Positions 59,295-64,000 of a DNA stretch of 64,000 nucleotides are shown here, piece after piece. This DNA comes from Curtobacterium sp. L6-1 (GTDB taxonomy: Bacteria > Actinomycetota > Actinomycetes > Actinomycetales > Microbacteriaceae), in NCBI RefSeq assembly GCF_018885305.1, contig NZ_CP076544.1:1054001-1118000 (forward strand), written 5' to 3'. Position numbers and translations under genes: made by a program. The first letter of the stretch is position 1. Each line of letters begins with the position of its first letter. The notes under the pieces are model-generated. The model saw only the letters and a list, made by a program, of their open reading frames with translations. It was not told the origin of the DNA and did not search any database.

Positions 59295-60500
59295 TCAGAC
59301 CCCTGGGGTCTGCTCACCCGTCTGCGGCTGGCCGTCCGTCAACCGGGCCTGCTCGTCGGCCCGGAGCTGTGCCCGGGTCGCGTCGGCCGCGGCCGCGAGC
59401 TTCTCGTCGACGCTGCGGTTCGAGGCGCTGAGCCGGTCGCCGAGCTCGGAGTCGGGGACGATGTCCGACGCGCTGGCGTCGGCGCTGCGGGCGGCCGAGC
59501 TGCTGCCGCTCGTGCCGGCGGTGGTGGTGGCGAGGCTCTCGCCCGCGAGCTTCGAGATCTTCTCGAGGAAGTCGCTGCTGCCCGCGGGTCCCGCGGCGGG
59601 GGCGCCGCCGGTGCGGGTGGCGCTGAAGCCCTTCGCGATGCCGGAGAGCGCCTCGGTGAACTCGCTCGGGATCATCCAGAGCTTGTTCGACGTGCCCTCG
59701 GCGATCTTCGGGAGCATCTGCAGGTACTGGTACGACAGCAGCTTCTCGTCCGGGTCGCCGGTGTGGATGGCATCGAAGACCGTCGCGATGGCCTGCGCCT
59801 CGCCCTCGGCCCGGAGGACCTGGGCCTTCGCGTCACCCTCGGCACCGAGGATCGCGGCCTGCCGCTGGCCCTCGGCCTCGAGGATCTGGGACTGCTTGGT
59901 GCCCTCGGCCTGCAGGATCGCCGCACGACGGTTCCGCTCGGCGCGGAGCTGCTGCTCCATGGCGTCGACGATCGACACGGGCGGCTCGATGGCCTTGAGT
60001 TCGACACGACCGACGCGGATGCCCCACTTGCCGGTGGCCTCGTCGAGGACGACGCGGAGCTGGCCGTTGATGTTGTCGCGGCTGGTCAGTGCCTCTTCGA
60101 GGTTCAGGCCACCGACGACGTTGCGGAGCGTGGTGGTCGTGAGCTGCTCGACGGCACCCAGGTAGTTGGCGATCTCGTACGTCGCCGCACGTGCGTCGGT
60201 GACCTGGAAGTAGACGACCGTGTCGATCGAGACGACCAGGTTGTCCTCGGTGATCACCGGCTGCGGCGGGAACGAGACGACCTGTTCGCGCATGTCGATG
60301 AGGGGGCGGAGCCGGTCGATGAACGGCACCAGCAGGTTCAACCCGGGGTTGAGGGTCTTGTGGTACTTCCCGAGGCGCTCGACGACTCCGGCCGTCGCCT
60401 GGGGCACGATCCGGATGGCCTTCGCGAGCACGACGATCACGAAGACCACCACGATGGCGATGAGGACGATCAGGACGACGGTCCCGGTGGACAGGGTCAT
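59295..60500 (-). CDS. SPFH/band-7 domain membrane protein (QmcA-like)
   Basis: This 401-residue protein of the stomatin/prohibitin/flotillin/HflKC type has an N-terminal membrane segment (about 6-28), then the band-7 domain with RIVPQATAGVVERLGKYHKTLNPGLNLLVPFIDRL, DMREQVVSFPPQPVITEDN, and EPPVSIVDAMEQQLRAERNRRAAILQAEGTKQSQILEAEGQRQAAILGAEG (a long Ala/Glu/Arg coiled coil). The C-terminal 110 residues are Ala/Ser/Thr/Asp-rich. The ATG at 60500 overlaps the NfeD stop (TCATT on the plus strand), so the pair is coupled. NfeD and SPFH genes typically travel together. Confidence 0.92.
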   Translation of the reverse strand: MTLSTGTVVLIVLIAIVVVFVIVVLAKAIRIVPQATAGVVERLGKYHKTLNPGLNLLVPFIDRLRPLIDMREQVVSFPPQPVITEDNLVVSIDTVVYFQVTDARAATYEIANYLGAVEQLTTTTLRNVVGGLNLEEALTSRDNINGQLRVVLDEATGKWGIRVGRVELKAIEPPVSIVDAMEQQLRAERNRRAAILQAEGTKQSQILEAEGQRQAAILGAEGDAKAQVLRAEGEAQAIATVFDAIHTGDPDEKLLSYQYLQMLPKIAEGTSNKLWMIPSEFTEALSGIAKGFSATRTGGAPAAGPAGSSDFLEKISKLAGESLATTTAGTSGSSSAARSADASASDIVPDSELGDRLSASNRSVDEKLAAAADATRAQLRADEQARLTDGQPQTGEQTPGV

Positions 60501-60970
60501 TGGGCTGCCTTCTCTTCGATGCGGACGACGGCGGTGGAGCCCTCGATGGACTCGACGACGACGCGGGTGCCGAGCGGCGGGGTGCGGTCGGCGGCCCCGG
60601 CGGCGAACCGCGCGCTCCAGGTCTCCCCGTTGGCCAGGCGGACCTGACCGGGGGCGGACGGCGTGAACGCGAGGGCGACCGTGCCGGGCATGCCGACCAG
60701 GCCGTCGATCCCGGTGCGGTGCGGGTCGGCACCGCGGTTCAGTGCCTGGAGCACGCGGGGCCGGACGACGGCGAGCAGCAGCAGGGCGAGCACCGCGGCG
60801 ATGACGGCCGAGAGCCACCAGGGTGCGCCGAGCAGTGCGGCGACGAGCCCGCCGGCCGCACCCGCTGCCAGCATCAGGAAGATGAAGTCGAGGGTGAACA
60901 CCTCGACCACCCCCAGGACGAGCACCAGTGCGATCCAGACGATCACCTGGGTCCACTCCGTGACGTTCAC
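60497..60970 (-). CDS. NfeD-family membrane protein
   Basis: The 157-residue protein has four membrane segments in the first 80 residues (for example VIVWIALVLVLGVVEVFTLDFIFLMLAAGAAGGLVAALLG and WWLSAVIAAVLALLLLAVV), followed by an OB-fold domain with GLVGMPGTVALAFTPSAPGQVRLANGETWSARF. This is the usual partner of SPFH proteins in membrane-domain organisation. The GTG at 60970 is preceded by GGGGAGGGAGA; the ATG at 60991 is a weaker alternative. Confidence 0.9.
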   Translation of the reverse strand: MNVTEWTQVIVWIALVLVLGVVEVFTLDFIFLMLAAGAAGGLVAALLGAPWWLSAVIAAVLALLLLAVVRPRVLQALNRGADPHRTGIDGLVGMPGTVALAFTPSAPGQVRLANGETWSARFAAGAADRTPPLGTRVVVESIEGSTAVVRIEEKAAQ

Positions 60971-61145
60971 GCGATCTCCCTCCCCTTGCATCGCGCACGG
61001 CCTCCGCTGCGTCGCGACGTCCGGTGTTGTCCGTCGAACGTACCAGTGGGCCCTGACGGCCCGGAAGCGCGCGTCCGCCTCGCAGGGGACGGCCGGCTCG
61101 GCGCGCACGAGAGGTGTCCGGCCCGGAGGCGCGCAGCCGCATTGG

Positions 61146-61151
61146 TAGGCT
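61146..61151 (+). promoter_or_regulatory. -10 box for the short-chain dehydrogenase
   Basis: TAGGCT predicts transcription near 61158 and a leader of about 49 bases containing CAGGAGACACC. Confidence 0.4.
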
Positions 61152-61206
61152 CGGTGCCGCCCGGCACGACCCGGCCCGGCACCGCCCCACGACAGGAGAC
61201 ACCACT

Positions 61207-61968
61207 GTGAGCAGCCCCCTCGCCCCCGGAGCCCTCGACGGCGTTCGCGCCCTCGTGACCGGGTCCTCCCGCGGCATCGGAGCCGACACGGTCGGGTACC
61301 TCGCCGAGGCCGGCGCCAAGGTCGTCGTCAACTACCGGAACAAGGCGCGACGTGCCGAGCAGATCGCCGAGAAGGTCGTCGCCGCCGGGGGAGCGGCCCT
61401 CGCGCTCGGCGCCGACCTCACCGACCACGACTCCGTGCAGGCCATGGTCGACGCGGTCGTCGCGGAGTGGGGCGGGATCGACCTGCTCGTGCTCAACGCC
61501 TCGGGCGGCATGGAGTCCGGCATGGGCGACGACTACGCGCTGCGCCTGAACCGCGACGCGCAGGTCGACATGCTCCAGACCGCCGTGCCGCACATGCCGG
61601 CCGGTTCCCGGGTGGTCTTCGTCACCAGCCACCAGGCCCACTTCGTCGAGACCGCCGAGACGCTGCCCGAGTACGTCCCCGTCGCGAAGAGCAAGCGCGC
61701 CGGCGAACTCGCCCTGCGCGAGCTCCTCCCGCAGCTCGAGGCCGCCGGCATCGAGTTCGTGACCGTCTCGGGCGACATGATCGAGGGCACGATCACGGCC
61801 ACGCTGCTCAACCGCATCAACCCGGGCGCGATCGAGGGCCGTCGCGAGGCCGTCGGCAAGCTCTACAGCGTGTCCGAGTTCGCGGCCGAGATCGCCCTCG
61901 CCGCCGTGGAGCCGATCCCGGCCGACCACACGAAGCTCGTCGGCGACGTCAGCTCCTTCACGGCCTGA
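61207..61968 (+). CDS. Short-chain dehydrogenase/reductase with altered active-site spacing
   Basis: This 253-residue SDR has the cofactor motif TGSSRGIG near residues 18-25 and LNASGG at the NNAG position. The serine is in VTSHQAHF. The usual YxxxK motif is not present; the nearest pattern is EYVPVAKSKRAGE, with lysines five and seven residues after the tyrosine. The C-terminal strand GDMIEGTITATLLNRINPG is typical of this subgroup. The substrate is unknown. GTG 61207 follows AGGAGAC. It is not next to a pathway gene. Confidence 0.85.
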   Translation: MSSPLAPGALDGVRALVTGSSRGIGADTVGYLAEAGAKVVVNYRNKARRAEQIAEKVVAAGGAALALGADLTDHDSVQAMVDAVVAEWGGIDLLVLNASGGMESGMGDDYALRLNRDAQVDMLQTAVPHMPAGSRVVFVTSHQAHFVETAETLPEYVPVAKSKRAGELALRELLPQLEAAGIEFVTVSGDMIEGTITATLLNRINPGAIEGRREAVGKLYSVSEFAAEIALAAVEPIPADHTKLVGDVSSFTA

Positions 61969-62048
61969 CGACCGGACGGGCGCCGATCGGAGAGCACGGT
62001 CGGTGTCCCGGTCGACGCAGGTCGGCGGTGGCCGCTAGCGTCGACGAC

Positions 62049-62507
62049 GTGACTGCTGCACCCGGCCTGCGCCGCACCTCCCGGATCCTCCTGCTCGACC
62101 CGGACGGACGCGTGTTCCTCATGGACACCAAGGCGCCGTCCTCGGACGGCGCGCACCGCTGGATCACGCCCGGCGGCGGCGTCGACCCGGGGGAGTCGCA
62201 CCGCGACGCCGCGATCCGCGAGCTCCGCGAGGAGACCGGCATCGTCATCACCGATCCCGGCGAGCCCGTGTGGTCGTGGGACTTCGCGGTCGAGTGGGAC
62301 CAGGCCGACCACGACCGTGGGCACGCCGAGTTCTACGTCGTCCGGACGTCCGGCTTCACGCTGTCGGACGCGGAGTGGACAGACGACGAGCGCGTCGACA
62401 TCCTGGCGTCGCGCTGGTGGACGGCCGACGAGCTCGAGACGACCGACGAGCCGTTCGAACCGGCCGGACTCCCCGAGCTGGTGCGTCGGTCGGCCGCGCA
62501 AGGCTGA
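62049..62507 (+). CDS. NUDIX hydrolase
   Basis: This 152-residue NUDIX protein has a complete motif, GGGVDPGESHRDAAIRELREETGI, near residues 41-64. It cleaves a nucleoside diphosphate linked to another group, with the substrate unknown. The start GTG at 62049 is preceded by TAGCGT about seven bases upstream. It is probably a single-gene transcript. Confidence 0.9.
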   Translation: MTAAPGLRRTSRILLLDPDGRVFLMDTKAPSSDGAHRWITPGGGVDPGESHRDAAIRELREETGIVITDPGEPVWSWDFAVEWDQADHDRGHAEFYVVRTSGFTLSDAEWTDDERVDILASRWWTADELETTDEPFEPAGLPELVRRSAAQG

Positions 62508-62560
62508 CCGTTGCGCGCACTCCGGACCACCCTCAGGGCGGCGGGCGTAGCGTCCCGGCC

Positions 62561-62710
62561 ATGAGCTACAGCCAGCCGGACCCAGCAGAAGAGACCACCC
62601 ACGCCGAGGAGCCGGAGCAGCCGGACACGGACGCCAGTGTCGAGGAGAACGGCGGCGAGCAGGCCGCCCTCGAGATCGACAGCGCGGACGTCCCGACCTC
62701 GGACGCCTGA
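62561..62710 (+). CDS. Short acidic hypothetical protein
   Basis: The 49-residue product is rich in Glu, Asp, Gln and Pro with no hydrophobic segment. It is small, so coding status depends on codon bias, the ATG and TAGCGT about seven bases upstream. It is probably disordered. The function is unknown. Confidence 0.5.
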   Translation: MSYSQPDPAEETTHAEEPEQPDTDASVEENGGEQAALEIDSADVPTSDA

Positions 62711-62890
62711 GAGCAGCAGGTCGCCCGCGACCAGCAGGTCGCCTGCGACCAGCACGACACCGGACCGCGGTCCGGACACCCGACCCGTCTCGGCGGCACG
62801 CGGTGTCCGGGCCGCGGTCTCGTCGTGCACCCGGCCTGCATCGCTCGCGGCGTCGGACGGGCGCCTGCAGGACGGGCGCCTGCAGGACGG
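62711..62890. repeat. Two tandem-repeat blocks in the gene-free interval before the arsenate-reductase gene
   Basis: An 18-base unit (GACCAGCAGGTCGCCTGC and close variants) occurs about 2.5 times at 62711-62755, and a 15-base unit (GACGGGCGCCTGCAG) about 2.3 times at 62856-62890. Both contain small dyads. The spacer between holds no gene I can support. The region lies between convergent coding regions and may have a terminator role. Confidence 0.55.
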
Positions 62891-62897
62891 TTCGCGG

Positions 62898-63302
62898 TCA
62901 GACGGAGAGGCTCGTCACCAGTCGCTCGACCCGTGCGCGCACGTCGTCGCGGATCGGCCGGACGTCCTCGAGGGGGAGACCGGCGGGGTCCTGGAGCTCC
63001 CAGTCCTCGTAGCGCTTGCCCGGGAACACGGGGCAGGCGTCCCCACAGCCCATCGTGACGACGACGTCGGCGGTGCGCACGGCGTCCGTGGTGAGGATCG
63101 CCGGCGTCTGCCCGACGATGTCGATGCCGACCTCGTGCATGGCGCCCACGGCGACCTGGTTCACCTGGTCGGCCGGCTCGGAGCCCGCGGAGTAGACGTC
63201 GACGCGGTCGCCCGCGATTGCCCGGAGGAACCCGGCGGCCATCTGCGACCGACCGGCGTTGTGGACGCAGACGAAGAGGACGGCGGGGCGCGACTCGCTC
63301 AT
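62898..63302 (-). CDS. Arsenate reductase-like low-molecular-weight phosphatase (ArsC-type)
   Basis: This 134-residue protein of the low-molecular-weight tyrosine phosphatase fold has the P-loop CVHNAGRSQMA (Cys-x5-Arg) and the second cysteine region TMGCGDACPVFPGKRYEDWELQDPAG. This matches the thiol-linked arsenate reductases of actinobacteria (Cys-nucleophile plus resolving cysteines in GCGDAC). Either the thioredoxin or the mycothiol partner route is possible. ATG 63302 is preferred because GCAGGA precedes it at good spacing; ATG 63311 is also in frame. No arsB/ACR3 or ArsR gene is in the window. An AT-rich dyad lies upstream. Confidence 0.88.
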   Translation of the reverse strand: MSESRPAVLFVCVHNAGRSQMAAGFLRAIAGDRVDVYSAGSEPADQVNQVAVGAMHEVGIDIVGQTPAILTTDAVRTADVVVTMGCGDACPVFPGKRYEDWELQDPAGLPLEDVRPIRDDVRARVERLVTSLSV

Positions 63303-63375
63303 GGCTCTCATCCTGCCGCACGACAGTGCCAGGATCCGCAGCAGGACGCCTTCCCGCTCTCCGGCCGAGTGCGCC

Positions 63376-63393
63376 GATAATGCATATTATGTC
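63376..63393. promoter_or_regulatory. AT-rich dyad upstream of the arsenate-reductase gene
   Basis: GATAATGCATATTATGTC has arms ATAAT and ATTAT separated by four bases, in otherwise very GC-rich DNA. Such a site could bind an ArsR/SmtB- or MerR-type metal regulator. It lies about 75 bases upstream of the gene start, in the divergent interval. Confidence 0.45.
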
Positions 63394-63489
63394 AGCTCGA
63401 ACGCTTCGAGGCCTCTCCTGCCCGCCGTTCCTGCTGCTGTGCGCACTGCCCCGTCGTCGCACAGCTTGTGACCATCACTGTTCGACGGC

Positions 63490-63521
63490 GCGGACGCGTC
63501 AACCCGCGGACGCGTCAACTC
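63490..63521. repeat. 16-base direct repeat in the divergent interval
   Basis: GCGGACGCGTCAACCC and GCGGACGCGTCAACTC are adjacent and differ at one base. They lie between the arsenate-reductase gene and the last gene of the window and could be paired regulator sites. Confidence 0.5.
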
Positions 63522-63599
63522 GTGGGCCGCACGACCCGCGGCGTCGTTCCACGCGCCTCCTGGTCCGTCCAGTCCGACGCGTGTTAGGTTGTGCGCAAC

Positions 63600-64000
63600 A
63601 TGATTGCACCCGTCACGACCAGCCGGACGACCGGCATCGCCCTCGCGGTGCACGGCGCCGCAGCGATCCTCACCCGACCGGTCGGCGACCGCGCCCGAGG
63701 GATGGCAGACCGCGGGTTCACCCCCGGGCTCCCGCATGCGGTCCTGGTGCCGGCCCTCGAGATCGTCGCCGGTAGCGTCCTCGGGACCACCGCCCCGACG
63801 CCCGCCCGCGGTGGCCAGCAGAGCCGTAGCACACAGCGCCGACGAGCGACCCGGAGCTCGTCCACCGCCCGTGGCATCCGCCGCGCAGCAGCAGCAGCGG
63901 CAGCCGCCACGACCGCCCTCGCTGCCGTCCGCGTGGGTGCCGAGCTCGACGACCGATCCGTCACCGCCGGGACGGTCGCCGCCGCTGCCGTCACGTGGGC
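63600..64000 (+). CDS. Partial gene at the window end (function unknown)
   Basis: An open frame starts at ATG 63600, nine bases after TAGGTT (63585-63590), and runs past base 64000. The visible 133 residues begin MIAPVTTSRTTGIALAVHGAAAILTRPVGDRA and include APALEIVAGSVLG-like hydrophobic stretches and an Ala-rich segment. There is no recognised motif. The plus-strand frame fits the codon bias better than the overlapping minus-strand frame. It could be a membrane or cell-envelope protein. Confidence 0.5.
   Translation, partial: MIAPVTTSRTTGIALAVHGAAAILTRPVGDRARGMADRGFTPGLPHAVLVPALEIVAGSVLGTTAPTPARGGQQSRSTQRRRATRSSSTARGIRRAAAAAAAATTALAAVRVGAELDDRSVTAGTVAAAAVTW

Noticed and set aside
62711..62890. 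Possible CRISPR array
   Set aside because: Units are contiguous with no spacers, fewer than three full copies, and no cas gene is nearby.
63585..63602. DtxR/IdeR iron box (TTAGGTT...)
   Set aside because: Only the left half resembles the consensus; the right half does not match. TAGGTT is better read as a -10 box.

Overview
The window is high-GC DNA from an actinobacterium of the Microbacteriaceae type, probably Curtobacterium or a close relative. The placement rests on gene content and codon use: mycothiol ligase MshC, RNA-polymerase-binding protein RbpA, PafB/PafC, a GlgC/GlgA-GlgM pair, a SUF operon with a Rieske-type ferredoxin between sufD and sufC, strong GC bias at third codon positions, and many GTG starts. 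It looks like ordinary chromosome. I see no insertion sequence, phage, integron or CRISPR array. Coding density is very high, and no gene-free stretch exceeds about 300 bases.

Layout. 1-4.7 kb: 5' part of heme A synthase (ctaA, minus strand), then sufB-sufD-Rieske-sufC-sufT. 4.9-10.7 kb: bioY, an ABC-F ATPase, SURF1 and two small co-transcribed genes, fabG, serB. 10.8-14.7 kb: divergent glgC and glgA/glgM, an orphan ABC ATPase, and the zinc-free form of ribosomal protein L31. 14.7-26.1 kb: the standout locus, an eleven-gene Ter (tellurite/stress-response) operon on the minus strand. In transcription order it encodes a TerC-like membrane protein, three canonical TerD-type calcium-binding proteins, TelA, a small unknown protein, a TerD paralogue that has lost its calcium ligands, a Ser-Gly-linker protein, a citrate-lyase-like TIM barrel, a 930-residue fusion of two phosphoribosyltransferases with TRSP and PELOTA domains, and a HAD phosphatase. 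The last three are the core of the proposed nucleoside-like-metabolite pathway of Ter systems. Two genes in the operon carry apparent one-base deletions in G/C runs. A palindromic repeat of a family otherwise seen as terminators lies inside the phosphoribosyltransferase gene, in frame.

26-44 kb: DEDDh exonuclease, hydrolase plus glycosyltransferase pair, phosphoglycerate-mutase-like phosphatase, sirtuin, SpoU methyltransferase, D-Ala-D-Ala carboxypeptidase, TetR plus a divergent membrane protein, SGNH hydrolase, acyl-CoA dehydrogenase, DNA polymerase IV, a DEAD/DEAH helicase, type II NADH dehydrogenase, and a zinc alcohol dehydrogenase. 44-64 kb: tRNA-Leu(GAG), M20 peptidase, uppP-mshC, PAC2 protein, HAD hydrolase and tRNA m1A58 methyltransferase, FKBP-type lipoprotein, pafB-pafC-tatC-helY-lnt, rbpA with an oxidative-stress (SigR/SigH-type) promoter, SPFH/NfeD pair, short-chain dehydrogenase, NUDIX, arsenate-reductase-like protein, and a partial gene at the end.

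Regulatory patterns. Perfect palindromes (GACGGGAGGCCC...GGGCCTCCCGTC) close several plus-strand genes and probably act as intrinsic terminators. Many genes have a TANNNT -10 box 6-8 bases before the start codon, which predicts leaderless mRNAs. Short dyads that could be operators lie upstream of sufB, rpmE, uppP, the TetR pair and the arsenate-reductase gene. All identifications come from reading the sequence and from recall of protein families; no searches were run.
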